58,181 bases of DNA, taken from NCBI GenBank assembly GCA_043759735.1, contig JAYUQC010000218.1:1-58181 (forward strand). The letters run 5' to 3'. A model generated the notes under the pieces. The model was not told the DNA's origin. It did no database searches and saw only the letters and a program-made list of their open reading frames with translations. Source of the stretch: CAISIP01 sp043759735 (GTDB lineage Bacteria > Pseudomonadota > Gammaproteobacteria > Burkholderiales > Burkholderiaceae_C). How positions within the stretch are numbered: the first letter of the stretch is position 1; every line of letters begins with the position of its first letter. Below, one piece after another: positions 16,359 to 24,813 of the stretch. The position numbers were made by a program, and so were the translations under genes.

Positions 16359-16640
16359 TTACGCATGTTGCTCCTGCAGGCCTTGCTTTTCAAGCTGGTT
16401 GGCATAAAGGTCCATGATCGGAAAGCACAGGTCATAGTCGCCCCAAACGAGTTCACCATGCGCGATGTGGAAGTCTGCGAACTTGCCGGGTTCGAGAAAC
16501 GCTCGAATGTCGGGGTGCAGCGCGCGTTGTAAAAACGGCTTGAAGTCGACGGTTTGGGAGGTACCGTCGTCGAACACCAGTCGAATCTCGTGTTCGCGCA
16601 AATGGGTCGCCGTGACGATGTTGATGACCTTGTTCATCAT
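16359..16640 (-). CDS. DUF2442 domain protein
   Basis: 93 residues. The pattern EIRLVFDDGTSQTVDFKPFL, then ADFHIAHGELVWGDYDLCFPIMDLY, matches DUF2442 proteins. These small proteins are often encoded in pairs with another small gene (frequently DUF4160) in arrangements suggestive of toxin-antitoxin modules; the biochemistry is unproven. The start is ATG 16640 within ATGATG, behind AGGAGG. Upstream only the tail of a partner remains. It lies between the VanZ-like gene and epsG inside a 353-bp segment flanked by direct repeats and has no obvious link to polysaccharide synthesis. Confidence 0.8.
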   Translation of the reverse strand: MMNKVINIVTATHLREHEIRLVFDDGTSQTVDFKPFLQRALHPDIRAFLEPGKFADFHIAHGELVWGDYDLCFPIMDLYANQLEKQGLQEQHA

Positions 16641-16690
16641 TTGAGCCTCCTGGTAATCCGCTCGGATTTGATCGACTTGCGCAACAACGC
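16637..16690 (-). pseudogene. Tail fragment of the gene that once preceded DUF2442
   Basis: Seventeen codons and a TGA (ending KSIKSERITRRLK) that overlap the DUF2442 start in the usual ATGA fashion. The frame is cut at the repeat boundary at 16691/16692. The basic tail looks like the C-terminus of a small toxin-like or partner protein, but too little remains to name it. Confidence 0.5.
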
Positions 16691-16691
16691 A

Positions 16692-16722
16692 TCAGTCGTC
16701 ATTGAGGATCGATCCCACCAGC
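16692..16722. repeat. 31-bp direct repeat, copy 2 (native end of epsG)
   Basis: Identical to 16308-16338. It begins at the stop codon of epsG (read on the minus strand) and covers the final SILNDD-coding region, so it is probably the original site. Confidence 0.97.
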
Positions 16723-17564
16723 ACCACGCCGCCGTCTTGCAACCGACGCGCGAGCAGGGACGCTTCGGGCACCAGGGTCTGGTTTTTGCGGGTCACCAGC
16801 ACGGCGGCGCCGGCGGCGGACGCGATGATCTCGGCATCGGCATAGTCGGTGCCGGCCGGGGTGTCGATGATGACCACATCGAAGTTGTCTGCAGCGGCCT
16901 TGAGCAGGGTGGCGAAGGCGGCGCGGCCCAGCAGTTCCTGCGGATTGGGGGGCACGGCGCCGGCGGGCAGCACCATCAGATTGTCGATGCCGACGACCGG
17001 CATGGCAGCCTCCAGCCCGGCGCGATCGGCCAATATGCCCGACAGGCCGGAACTCTTGCCCAGGCCAAACAGCAGGTGTTGGCGCGCGTCGCGCAAATTG
17101 GCGTCGATCAGCAGCGTGCGCTGGCCCTGTTGCGAAAACACGATGGCCAGGTTGGCGGCGATGAAGCTGCGGCCTTCGCCCCGGCCGGGGCTGACCATGG
17201 CCACCGCCTTGTGCGCGGCCTCGTTGTTGAACCAGCGCAGCATCAGCTGGCTGCGTACGGCGCGCAGGTTCTCGCCGACGCGGCTGAACGGCTTGTACGC
17301 GGCCACCAGCTCGGGGCTGCGGGTGTGGTCGGTGTCGGCCAGGTAGGAATAGTCGAACTGCTGTGACAGTGCGAAATCGATGTCTTCGCGCTTGAGCAGC
17401 TTGAGTGCCAGCGCGGCGTCGCCAAACTGCGAGTTGTCCGTTCGGGCTTTCTCCAGGATGCGTTGCGCATTCTCGGCACTCAAGCGCCCGGTCGAGACCA
17501 GGATGTCGCCCATGGGCCGTGCAATGGCGCCGGCTTTGGCGGGGTTGTCAACCATGGCGTTCAT
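16692..17564 (-). CDS. epsG: EpsG, chain-length tyrosine-kinase-like ATPase
   Basis: 290 residues. A GspE/PilB-N-like part (about 15-75: PMGDILVSTGRLSAENAQRIL) precedes a BY-kinase or ParA-type ATPase domain. Walker A reads SPGRGEGRSF at 125-134, with Arg132 where most kinases have lysine. Walker A' is LLIDANLRD (151-159) and Walker B is FDVVIIDTP. There is no tyrosine-rich C-terminal cluster. It works with the membrane protein EpsF in controlling chain length and export at the inner membrane. The start overlaps the epsF stop by 4 nt. Its stop lies in a 31-bp repeat, so an insertion next to it left the coding sequence intact. Confidence 0.9.
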   Translation of the reverse strand: MNAMVDNPAKAGAIARPMGDILVSTGRLSAENAQRILEKARTDNSQFGDAALALKLLKREDIDFALSQQFDYSYLADTDHTRSPELVAAYKPFSRVGENLRAVRSQLMLRWFNNEAAHKAVAMVSPGRGEGRSFIAANLAIVFSQQGQRTLLIDANLRDARQHLLFGLGKSSGLSGILADRAGLEAAMPVVGIDNLMVLPAGAVPPNPQELLGRAAFATLLKAAADNFDVVIIDTPAGTDYADAEIIASAAGAAVLVTRKNQTLVPEASLLARRLQDGGVVLVGSILNDD

Positions 17565-18970
17565 GCGCGTGCTCCGGAGATGGCCAGAGGGCCGGTTGAC
17601 TTGCCACTGCCACCCACCCGCTTGAGCGAGCGTCCGGCCGAGGCAATGGTGCCCAGCACCGGCAGGTCCAGAGCCTCAACCAGGTCGTCGGCCGAGCGCA
17701 CCTTGCGGTTGGCCAATTCGAGCATCAGCGCCAGGCCCACTCCCAGCAACGTGCCCAAGAAGATCGACACCAGCACGTTGAGCAGGATGCGCGGGCGCGA
17801 CGGTTCATTGGGAGGCGAAGCAGCGTTCAAGACCGCGATATTGGTCTGGCTGTTCTGGCTCTCCACGTTGGTCTGCGATGCGCGTTGGCTGATGGCCTCG
17901 AACGCGCGCTGGGCAATGTCGATGTCGTTGCGCAGCACCCGCAATTCATCGCGTTGCTTGTTGAGTTCCAGCACCCGGGCCTTTTGCGCGCCCACCGCTT
18001 TCTTGAGCTGGTCCTCGCGCTGCTTGCTGACCTGGTAGGTGGTGTCGATCGAGCTGGTGATCTTGCGCGTTTCCGCGCCCAGTTGCGAGCGCAGCGACTC
18101 CAGTTCGGATTCGGTGCGCAGCGTTTGCGGATGATTTTTGCCCAGTATGACGTTGCCTTCCTGCAGCTTGGCTTCCAGCCGGGCGATGTCGGCCTTGAGC
18201 CCGTTGATCAGCGGGCTTTGCATGACCTCGGCCACGGTGTCGGCCTTCGCGTTCTGGCGCTTGCTCTGGCTGTCGGTGGTCTGGGCCTGGATCATCGTGA
18301 GCTGGCTCGAGGTTTCATTGAGCTTGGCGGTTTCATAGTCCAGCCGGTCGTCGGCCGCGACCAGACCGTTGGTCTGCTGGTAGCTGGACAGCGCGGCCAG
18401 CGCCTGGTCGAGCCGTTCGCGGGCGGACTTGCTTTGCTCCTCGAAGAAGCTGGCGTATTGGCGCACCGGCGCCAGTTTCAGCTCGAGGTTGACGTCCAGG
18501 TAGGCCTGGGCAAAGGCATTGGCCACCGCGGCGGCGAACTCGGGGTTGGCGCCGGTGTAGCTGATGTTGATGACGTTGCTTTCCCGCGCCGGTTTGACGT
18601 CCAGGTTTTTTTGCAGCAGCGCGGCCAGCCACTGCAGCAGCTGGCCCTTGCCTTCGGTCTCGTCCTGCCATTGCTGGCGGATTGCGGCACTTTCTTCTAT
18701 GCGCAGCAACTTGACGACCCGTTGCGCGACCCGGTCGCTGTTGATGATGTCGATCTGGGTGGCCATGTAGCCCGGCGCCATCATGCCCGCCAGCAGCATG
18801 CCGGTAACCGGGTCGGGTGATTTGACGTCGACCACCACCGCAGCGTTGGAGGTGTATTGCTTGGGCAGCACGATGCTGACCCCGACCGTGACCAGCACGG
18901 TCACCAGCAGCGTGAGCAGCGCCACCAGCCAGCGGGCGCGCAGGATGAGCAGGAATTGTTGGAGTGTCAT
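17561..18970 (-). CDS. epsF: EpsF, Wzz/GumC-type chain-length determinant
   Basis: 469 residues. An N-terminal membrane segment (WLVALLTLLVTVLVTVGVSIVL) and a C-terminal one (ILLNVLVSIFLGTLLGVGLALML) enclose a periplasmic domain of about 370 residues. That domain has long coiled-coil stretches (EEQSKSARERLDQALAAL; KQREDQLKKAVGAQKARVLE). PNEPSRPRILLNVLVSIFLG is the proline-rich pattern of polysaccharide co-polymerases. It spans the periplasm between polymerase and the EpsE channel. It overlaps epsG by 4 nt and begins 21 nt after epsE. Confidence 0.93.
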   Translation of the reverse strand: MTLQQFLLILRARWLVALLTLLVTVLVTVGVSIVLPKQYTSNAAVVVDVKSPDPVTGMLLAGMMAPGYMATQIDIINSDRVAQRVVKLLRIEESAAIRQQWQDETEGKGQLLQWLAALLQKNLDVKPARESNVINISYTGANPEFAAAVANAFAQAYLDVNLELKLAPVRQYASFFEEQSKSARERLDQALAALSSYQQTNGLVAADDRLDYETAKLNETSSQLTMIQAQTTDSQSKRQNAKADTVAEVMQSPLINGLKADIARLEAKLQEGNVILGKNHPQTLRTESELESLRSQLGAETRKITSSIDTTYQVSKQREDQLKKAVGAQKARVLELNKQRDELRVLRNDIDIAQRAFEAISQRASQTNVESQNSQTNIAVLNAASPPNEPSRPRILLNVLVSIFLGTLLGVGLALMLELANRKVRSADDLVEALDLPVLGTIASAGRSLKRVGGSGKSTGPLAISGARA

Positions 18971-18991
18971 GGGTGTTGGCTCGGGAAATTT

Positions 18992-19804
18992 TCAGAACAG
19001 GCGCTCGTTGACGTAGATCACGTCGTTGGGCAGCACCGGGTCGGTCAGCTTGGGCACGATTTGTTCGATCGATCCGTCGGCCGCCTTGCGGTGCAGGCGT
19101 AGCTTGTTTTCGGTGCCGCGGCCGGTGGGGCCACCGCCCTGCGCCAGCGCCTGCATCACCGTCATGCCGCGCTCGACGCGGAAAGAGCCCGGCCGCTGCG
19201 CCTCGCCGTAGATGTAGTACACCGGTGCGCGGTGCACATAGACGGTGTCGCCGCCCTTGAGGATGATGTCGTCGGCCGGCTGGTTGTTCAGGTAGATGGA
19301 TGGGATATCGATCACCTGGCGAAAATCCTTGCCGCCGCGCTCACCGGTCACGACGGCGAGGTCGTCGCCAATCTGCGTTGCTCCCCCCGCGGTGGCCAGC
19401 ATGTCCGACAGCCGGGTGTTGGCCGTTTCGAGCGGGAATCGCCCCGGTCGGTTGACCTGCCCCAGCACCGACACCTGGTTGCCACGGATCTGCAGCAGCA
19501 CGATGGTGACCTGCGGCTGGCGGATGAATCCGCCTTTTTGCAGCGCCTCGGCGATCTTGCGTTCGGCTGCTGCGACCGACACGCCGCCCAGGTCGACCGA
19601 GCCGATCAACGGGTAGGTGATGCTGCCGTTTTCCGAAACCCGTGTCTCGATGGTGAGGTCGGGGTTCTGGAACACCTGGACCCTGATCGTGTCACCGGCG
19701 CCGAGCGGATAGTCGGGTTTGGCCTGCGCCAGCGCGCTCCAGTTGGCCAGGGCGAGCAGGGCCGCCAGCAACAGGTGCGGAATTCGAAGAATGCTCAAGG
19801 TCAT
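18992..19804 (-). CDS. epsE: EpsE, Wza-type polysaccharide export protein
   Basis: 270 residues from ATG 19804 (MTLSILRIPHLLLAALLALA), with a signal peptide ending near SALAQA. I see no lipobox cysteine, unlike Wza of E. coli. The poly-export domain (DYPLGAGDTIRVQVFQNPDL) is followed by two SLBB-type beta-grasp repeats (VSVLGQVNRPGRFPL and YIYGEAQRPGSFRV). It should form or join the outer-membrane export channel. The chosen start gives the signal peptide directly; the longer in-frame version has a polar leader and was rejected. Confidence 0.92.
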   Translation of the reverse strand: MTLSILRIPHLLLAALLALANWSALAQAKPDYPLGAGDTIRVQVFQNPDLTIETRVSENGSITYPLIGSVDLGGVSVAAAERKIAEALQKGGFIRQPQVTIVLLQIRGNQVSVLGQVNRPGRFPLETANTRLSDMLATAGGATQIGDDLAVVTGERGGKDFRQVIDIPSIYLNNQPADDIILKGGDTVYVHRAPVYYIYGEAQRPGSFRVERGMTVMQALAQGGGPTGRGTENKLRLHRKAADGSIEQIVPKLTDPVLPNDVIYVNERLF

Positions 19805-19879
19805 GGGTGCGTCCGGTTGGAAATGGCAAATCGGGTGATGGTTACAGGATAGTGGCGCCACAAGACGGCGATACATCGA

Positions 19880-20959
19880 TTACTTCAGTCCCTTTACGCC
19901 CTTTTCGATGGCGGACTTGGTCTTGTCGTCCACGCTCTGGGACACCACCGGCGGCGCAGCGGGGGCGGCAGCAGGCGCCGCAGCGGGTGCAGCAGCAGTA
20001 GCTGCCGCCGGCTCGGCCGTAATGGCGGCCGCCGGCTGGCCAGGCGCCACCGCTCCGCTAGCGCCTGGCGCGAAATCACCCATGTAGGTGACTGTGGTCT
20101 TGGCGCGCAGATCCTTGATGGTCTTGGTCACGGCCTCGGCCCCACGCTGGTTGGCCAGGAATTGCTGGATGCGTGGCAGCGCTGCCGCCTCGGCCACCGG
20201 CGCGGATTGGGACGACGCCACGCGCAAGACGGTAATTCCCTGCGGGTTGCTGATGATGGTGGTCTGGCCGTCTTTGAGCGCATGCACCGTCTTGAGCAGT
20301 TCCAGTGGAATCTGTTCGGCCGCGCGGGTGGCGCTGTTGCCGCCAAACCGCACATTGCGCCCCTTGAGCCAGTTGGCCATGTCTTCCATCGACTTGCCAG
20401 CCGCCACCTGGGCTTTGATCTGCTCTACCACCTCGGCGCCGGCCGCAACCGGAACCAGGATTTCCTGCAGGTTGAAAATGCGCCGCTGTGCGAACAGGGG
20501 CAGATTGTCCGCATAGTATTTTTGTGCCTCCTCGTTCGACGGCTTTGGCAGCGCGCCAGCAATTTGCTGCACATAGGCGCGCGCCAACACCTCGCGCCGC
20601 GCGGCCTCGAGCTGCGACACCACCTCGGGCGAGCGGTCGAGCTTCTTGTCGACTGCCTGGTCTACCGCTAGTTGCTGGTCGATGAGTTTTTCCAGTACTT
20701 CCTGACGTAACCGCTGCGCGTTCTCGGGCGTCGCATTCGTGGCACTGGTACGGCTGAGCACGAAATTGATCTGGTGCACCGAAATTTCTTCGGAGCCGAC
20801 CCTGGCCGCGACCTGGGTCGCGGCCTTCTTGTCGGGCTTGTCGCCGCAGGCGACCAGGGCGATGGCAACCAGGGCGATGGCGGACCAGCGTGCCGATCGG
20901 GGCAGGCCATGGGTGAAATGGAGTGGAGACAGGCGGGCCATGGGACGATTTTTGGTCAT
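19880..20959 (-). CDS. epsD: EpsD, SurA/parvulin-like lipoprotein
   Basis: 359 residues from ATG 20959; ATG 20941 is also possible. The lipoprotein signal AIALVAIALVACGDK gives a lipidated cysteine. The fold is that of peptidyl-prolyl isomerase family proteins: an N-terminal helical SurA-like part (VGSEEISVHQINFVLSRT, LRQEVLEKLIDQQLA), then a parvulin-like region (RIFNLQEILVP, FGGNSATRAAEQIP). The C-terminal about 50 residues are a low-complexity Ala/Pro linker (AAAPAAAPAAAPAAPP). It is periplasmic and probably helps the export barrel assemble. It is part of the methanolan-type gene order. Confidence 0.9.
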   Translation of the reverse strand: MTKNRPMARLSPLHFTHGLPRSARWSAIALVAIALVACGDKPDKKAATQVAARVGSEEISVHQINFVLSRTSATNATPENAQRLRQEVLEKLIDQQLAVDQAVDKKLDRSPEVVSQLEAARREVLARAYVQQIAGALPKPSNEEAQKYYADNLPLFAQRRIFNLQEILVPVAAGAEVVEQIKAQVAAGKSMEDMANWLKGRNVRFGGNSATRAAEQIPLELLKTVHALKDGQTTIISNPQGITVLRVASSQSAPVAEAAALPRIQQFLANQRGAEAVTKTIKDLRAKTTVTYMGDFAPGASGAVAPGQPAAAITAEPAAATAAAPAAAPAAAPAAPPVVSQSVDDKTKSAIEKGVKGLK

Positions 20960-20990
20960 TTTGGGAGTTTCAGCGGGTTTGGCGCGGCAA

Positions 20991-22202
20991 TCAATAAGTG
21001 AGCTGCGCACTGAAGTTGATCACATTACTGTTAAAACTAAAACCAGGAGCGCTCGACGCGCGGCGCGAGTTCTGCAGCGAGGCGCTCAGCAACAGGAATC
21101 GGTAGGGCTCCCAGTCGATCGCCACACTGGCATCGTTGGTGGTGTCGCGGCGCTGCGCGGTGACGACACCAAAAGGCGTGCCCCTGAAATCACGGACGGC
21201 ATGCTCCAGGCGCGCCCGAACCGTGGCCTTGGGGCTGATCTGCCAGACCGGGCCGATCGAAAATCGGTCGGTCTGGGTGAAATTGAAGTCGGTGGTCTCG
21301 AAAGTGCCCAATTCACGGCTCCAACTGGCCACGACACTGGACTTGCCGGAATAGGCCCAATTCACGCTGGCCGAGCCAATGAAGTCATTGAAATTGCGCT
21401 GCGAGTAGATCGGATAGCTGCGGCTGCGATGGCCCAGCGAGAACTCGGCCCGGGTGTCGCGGCTGACGGCCCAGGTCGCACTCACGACGTTGTCGGTCTG
21501 GGTGAAGTCGGAATCGAAAAGGCCCGCAGATGGAATGCTGCGGCCCGTGGTGTAGGTGCCGTCGGTCGTGCGCAGGCGGTAGCTGGCGGAGCTACCGGAT
21601 GGCATTACATATTGGATGCCAGCCTGCATTGCATTGAGGCGGTAGTCGGCCTCCCCGCTCACGGCCTGACTGTTGCTGCGCGCGAAGCGCGTCAGGCCGC
21701 CTTTGAGGCGCCAGCGCGCATCGAGTTCGTAGGTTGCGTCCACGTCATGGGAGGTGTCCGAGCGCAGGTTGCGCTGGTTGAATCCCTGGAAGTCGACAAA
21801 ACTGTTCAGCGATTCGTCGCGCGTGGTGCGCAGCAGTCCATACAGGTGCGGTGTGTAGCTCCAGTTCCAGGCTGCACGGTAATTGGTGGCCTGAAAGCTC
21901 AGGTAATCGAAATTCTGGTAGCTGTAGTTGGTCAGGCGCACGTCAAGTTCTACCCGCTGCAAACTGTAGCTGCGCTGGTAGTTTGCGCCTAGCGAGCCGA
22001 TCGTGATGGTCTCGGCCGCCGAGGAGCGGCCGATCAGCGGCAGTGTGTTGGTATTGGACGGCAGGCGAAACAGGTTGCTGTCGTGTACCTGACCCAGCGA
22101 TGCCGAGAACCGCAGGTCGTCCGCGCCCTCGGCCCATGTGCACGTGGTCCCGCCCAGTGTCAGGGCGAGCACGATCAGGCGTTGATAACGGCAAACAGGC
22201 AT
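20991..22202 (-). CDS. epsL: EpsL, outer-membrane beta-barrel of the eps operon
   Basis: 403 residues with a signal peptide (LIVLALTLGGTTCTWA, cut near WAEG). The rest alternates polar and hydrophobic residues in many short beta strands (SATWAVSRDTRAEFSLGHRS, ASVNWAYSGKSSVVASWSRE). It ends FSAQLTY, a terminal aromatic as in Bam-assembled barrels. EpsL proteins belong to exopolysaccharide operons of betaproteobacteria; the exact role is not proven, but an outer-membrane secretion pore is likely. It lies 33 nt after epsB and 31 nt before epsD. Confidence 0.9.
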   Translation of the reverse strand: MPVCRYQRLIVLALTLGGTTCTWAEGADDLRFSASLGQVHDSNLFRLPSNTNTLPLIGRSSAAETITIGSLGANYQRSYSLQRVELDVRLTNYSYQNFDYLSFQATNYRAAWNWSYTPHLYGLLRTTRDESLNSFVDFQGFNQRNLRSDTSHDVDATYELDARWRLKGGLTRFARSNSQAVSGEADYRLNAMQAGIQYVMPSGSSASYRLRTTDGTYTTGRSIPSAGLFDSDFTQTDNVVSATWAVSRDTRAEFSLGHRSRSYPIYSQRNFNDFIGSASVNWAYSGKSSVVASWSRELGTFETTDFNFTQTDRFSIGPVWQISPKATVRARLEHAVRDFRGTPFGVVTAQRRDTTNDASVAIDWEPYRFLLLSASLQNSRRASSAPGFSFNSNVINFSAQLTY

Positions 22203-22235
22203 ACAAGGTCGAACGGGTAGTGGCAGTAGCCAAGG

Positions 22236-23660
22236 TCAATGTGCTTTCTCATCCTTGAGTACCAACCGGATGGTCTTGAGAATGATGTGCAGATCCAGAC
22301 GCAAGGACCAATTGCGCAAATAGTCGAGATCGTAGTCGATTCGGCCCTGCATCTTGTCCAGGGTGGTAGTTTCGCCACGGTATCCGTTGACCTGCGCCCA
22401 GCCCGTAATACCAGGGCGCACCTTGTGGCGCACCATATACCCTTTGATCAGCTTGCGGTACAGCTCGTTGTGCGCAATCGCATGGGGCCGGGGGCCGACG
22501 ATGCTCATGCGGCCCTGCAGCACGTTGACAAATTGCGGCAATTCGTCTACCGACGTGCGGCGCATCAACGCACCCAGCGGTGTGATGCGTGCGTCGCCCT
22601 TTTCCGCCTGCTTGATGGTGGGGCCGTCTTCGGTGACCGTCATCGAGCGGAACTTGTAAACCAGGATTTCCTCACCGTCCAGCCCATAGCGGCGCTGCTT
22701 GAAGATGACCGGGCCCGGTGAAGTGAGCTTCACGGCGATGGCCACTGCCAGCAGCAGCGGCGCGATCAACAGCAGGATCAGCATGGACAACAAGATATCG
22801 CTGGCGCGCTTGACGATGCCGTCGGCGCCCCGGAACGGGGTCTCGCACACCGAGATCACCGGCATGCCGAACACGGTTCCGGTGTGGCCCTGGATCAGGT
22901 CGGTGAAGAACATGTCGGGCACGAAATAGATCGAGGCGGTGGTGTCCTTCAGGCCGTCCAGAAGCTGCAATATGCGCGGCTGGGAGGCCATGGGCAGCGA
23001 CAGGTAGATCAGCTGCACATGCTGGGATTTTGCGATGGTGGCGAGTTCATCGAGCTTGCCCAGCAGCTTGTTGCCGCCCATGGGCGCGAGGCGCAGCTCG
23101 TCGCGGCTGTCGATGAACCCGACCAGGTCGATGCGCGAGTACGGCGCATCACGGATGCGGTCGGCCAAGGCCGCTCCTTGCTCATTCATGCCGACAATGA
23201 TGGCGCGCTGATTGGGGCCCTGTAGTTTGAGCACCAGCGGCGCCACCGCGCGCATCAGCAGATGCAGCCCGAGTTCGGACGCGGGCGCGACCCACAACCA
23301 GGTGATCAGCATCGCCTGCGTGAATTCATGGATGTATCCGGTGGCAATGCCCATCGCGAGCATCAGGCCGGCAACCCAGAGCCAATTGAGCACGATATCC
23401 AGCAACACCCGGCCATGCGACGACTGCAGATGCGACTGGCCCGGGAACGTCAGCGCAAATACCAGCACCGACAGAATCAACACGGGGGGCGGCAACTCAC
23501 CGCCGAAGTAATACAGCGCAATGCCCCACAACGAAAACACGAACGCGCTGGGGCCGATCAGTGACTCTATGGTGCCCAGCGCGTTGTCGCGCCCGATCAA
23601 TGCCGGCGACGGGCGCTTGATCAGCGTGGCAGCAGACAGGGCGGCTTCAGACTTGGACAT
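22236..23660 (-). CDS. epsB: EpsB, undecaprenyl-phosphate glucose phosphotransferase (WcaJ type)
   Basis: 474 residues from ATG 23660 (MSKSEAALSAATLIKRPS). Four N-terminal membrane segments, a CoA-binding-like domain (RAIIVGMNEQGAALADRI), a fifth membrane segment, and the catalytic domain follow in order. The catalytic domain has SPGPVIFKQRRYGLDGEEI, VYKFRSM, RTSVDELPQFVNVLQGRMSI and VGPRP. It transfers sugar-1-phosphate, probably glucose or galactose, to undecaprenyl phosphate, starting the locus 1 repeat unit. The start overlaps the epsA stop by 14 nt. A paralogue at 54167-55579 starts the locus 2 glycan. Confidence 0.94.
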   Translation of the reverse strand: MSKSEAALSAATLIKRPSPALIGRDNALGTIESLIGPSAFVFSLWGIALYYFGGELPPPVLILSVLVFALTFPGQSHLQSSHGRVLLDIVLNWLWVAGLMLAMGIATGYIHEFTQAMLITWLWVAPASELGLHLLMRAVAPLVLKLQGPNQRAIIVGMNEQGAALADRIRDAPYSRIDLVGFIDSRDELRLAPMGGNKLLGKLDELATIAKSQHVQLIYLSLPMASQPRILQLLDGLKDTTASIYFVPDMFFTDLIQGHTGTVFGMPVISVCETPFRGADGIVKRASDILLSMLILLLIAPLLLAVAIAVKLTSPGPVIFKQRRYGLDGEEILVYKFRSMTVTEDGPTIKQAEKGDARITPLGALMRRTSVDELPQFVNVLQGRMSIVGPRPHAIAHNELYRKLIKGYMVRHKVRPGITGWAQVNGYRGETTTLDKMQGRIDYDLDYLRNWSLRLDLHIILKTIRLVLKDEKAH

Positions 23661-24450
23661 CGTTGGCAGAAGGTCGATGTTTGCTGACGGCTTGTGCCCG
23701 GTTGGTGACGTCGAGTTTTTTGAATACGCGTTGCATGTGGTTCTTGACGGTGAAGGCACTGATCTCCAGTATCAGCGCAATTTCAGGGTTGGTCTTGCCC
23801 CGGGCCACCCAGTACAGCACTTCAGATTCGCGCTCGGTCAGGTTGTAGTCTGGTTCGATCACCGGCTCGGCGGAATCTGCGATCCGGCGACGGTGCTTGT
23901 TTTGGTGCGGCAGGTGGGTCACCTGGCGCAGCGCTGTATCGACATAGGGAAGCACGAGGGCCATCGCATTGCGCTCGACTGAACTGAACGAGTCACGGGC
24001 GCTGAATCCGACATACAGGCAATGGTGGCTGACACGTTCGTCAACGATCCCATGCACGATGGCGCTGCGCATCTTTTGCAGCGCGTCACCTACAGTGTTT
24101 TTCAGGTTGCTGTCGCCGAGCAGAAAGCCGGTCTGGCCTGCGTTGAGTGAAAACGGCTGACGACCAAACCCGCCCCATCGTTCATGCAGTTTGCGCATCA
24201 GCGGGGTGATGGTCTGGGTGTCCGAATCAAGGGATCGAACCCCGTCGAGCGTCGAGATCACGTCGTGTTGCAAGGTGCCCAATGCAAAATTACCCCAGGT
24301 CGCGATCATGATGTCGTGCGGCAGGTATTGCTGCATATCGCCCTGCAACCAAGCAAGCATGTCCAGATGCGTGCGTACCTCCACTGAACGGGTCACCACC
24401 TGGTGGTACCGGTGAAGCTCGTCGGGGGACAGCGTAGGCAGAAACGTCAT
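23647..24450 (-). CDS. epsA: EpsA, LuxR-type transcriptional regulator of the eps operon
   Basis: 267 residues from ATG 24450 (MTFLPTLSPDELHRYHQVV); the longer in-frame leader is basic and unlike a regulator. The N-terminal about 190 residues are a sensory-like domain that lacks the response-regulator phospho-acceptor layout. The C-terminal LuxR helix-turn-helix reads LTERESEVLYWVARGKTNPE, then FTVKNHMQRVFKKLDVTNR. In methanolan-type loci this gene opens the eps operon. It is followed with a 14-nt overlap by epsB, so it is probably co-expressed and self-regulating. The ligand is unknown, and there is no luxI gene in the window. Confidence 0.92.
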   Translation of the reverse strand: MTFLPTLSPDELHRYHQVVTRSVEVRTHLDMLAWLQGDMQQYLPHDIMIATWGNFALGTLQHDVISTLDGVRSLDSDTQTITPLMRKLHERWGGFGRQPFSLNAGQTGFLLGDSNLKNTVGDALQKMRSAIVHGIVDERVSHHCLYVGFSARDSFSSVERNAMALVLPYVDTALRQVTHLPHQNKHRRRIADSAEPVIEPDYNLTERESEVLYWVARGKTNPEIALILEISAFTVKNHMQRVFKKLDVTNRAQAVSKHRPSANDVQV

Positions 24451-24681
24451 CGAATCGGGTGGAAATTGCTTCGTCAGGTTTAGTAACGGGCACTCCCGCC
24501 TTGTCGTTCGACGCTGTTGCTGTGCACAACAGTCCAACGATCTGCGACGACAATTTGGCGAGTGCAGGCCGGCTTTGCGATCCATTCTAGGTATTAAGGC
24601 TAGCGCAATCGCATTACTTGACGATGGCAATCGGAACGGCGAGTAAAAGCGTGTATTTCTTCACGCACATGCCGCACCAAC
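24451..24681. other. Upstream region of epsA (probable promoter region)
   Basis: About 230 bp without a convincing gene. It must hold the promoter of the leftward eps operon. On the minus strand an AT-rich stretch near 24590-24600 (CTTAATACCTAGAATGG) offers a TAGAAT-like -10, but I cannot find a well-spaced -35. No dyad was obvious. Confidence 0.4.
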
Positions 24682-24712
24682 AAAAAAGGGATTGCTGAGC
24701 AATCCCTTTTTT
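24682..24712 (-). terminator. Rho-independent terminator behind the PEP-CTERM gene
   Basis: Perfect stem of AAAAAAGGGATTGC and GCAATCCCTTTTTT around a TGA loop, with A and T runs on both sides. It can work in either direction. On the minus strand it ends the PEP-CTERM transcript and insulates it from the eps operon downstream. Confidence 0.9.
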
Positions 24713-24787
24713 GAGCGCCCCCAACCCTGGCTTCGCCAGGCCCCCCGAGGGGGTGCCAGAAAACTTGGGAGCGGCCTGGCGTTTTCT
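24713..24787. repeat. Dispersed 75-bp GC-rich repeat, copy B (intergenic)
   Basis: 73 of 75 bases match copy A at 12471-12545. It contains the CCTGGC-TTC-GCCAGG and CCCCC-GA-GGGGG hairpins. It lies between the stop of the PEP-CTERM gene and the terminator hairpin, the usual kind of site for REP-like elements. Confidence 0.95.
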
Positions 24788-24813
24788 TGGGAGGCTACTG
24801 CCTCAAATGTGTG

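Larger units (their letters stand above)
16339..16691. mobile_element. Inserted 353-bp segment between 31-bp direct repeats (carries DUF2442 gene and a gene tail)
   Basis: The segment is bounded on both sides by a perfect 31-bp repeat. It contains the complete DUF2442 gene and only the last 18 codons of the gene that preceded it, cut exactly at the repeat boundary. No transposase or integrase is present. The structure suggests a captured fragment that entered at the 3' end of epsG with duplication of the target. Calling it mobile is inference from the repeat structure. Confidence 0.6.

Noticed and set aside
23647..24450. EpsA as a quorum-sensing acyl-homoserine-lactone receptor
   Set aside because: Only the C-terminal LuxR helix-turn-helix is shared. 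I could not recognise the autoinducer-binding residues in the N-terminal part, and no luxI-type gene is present.
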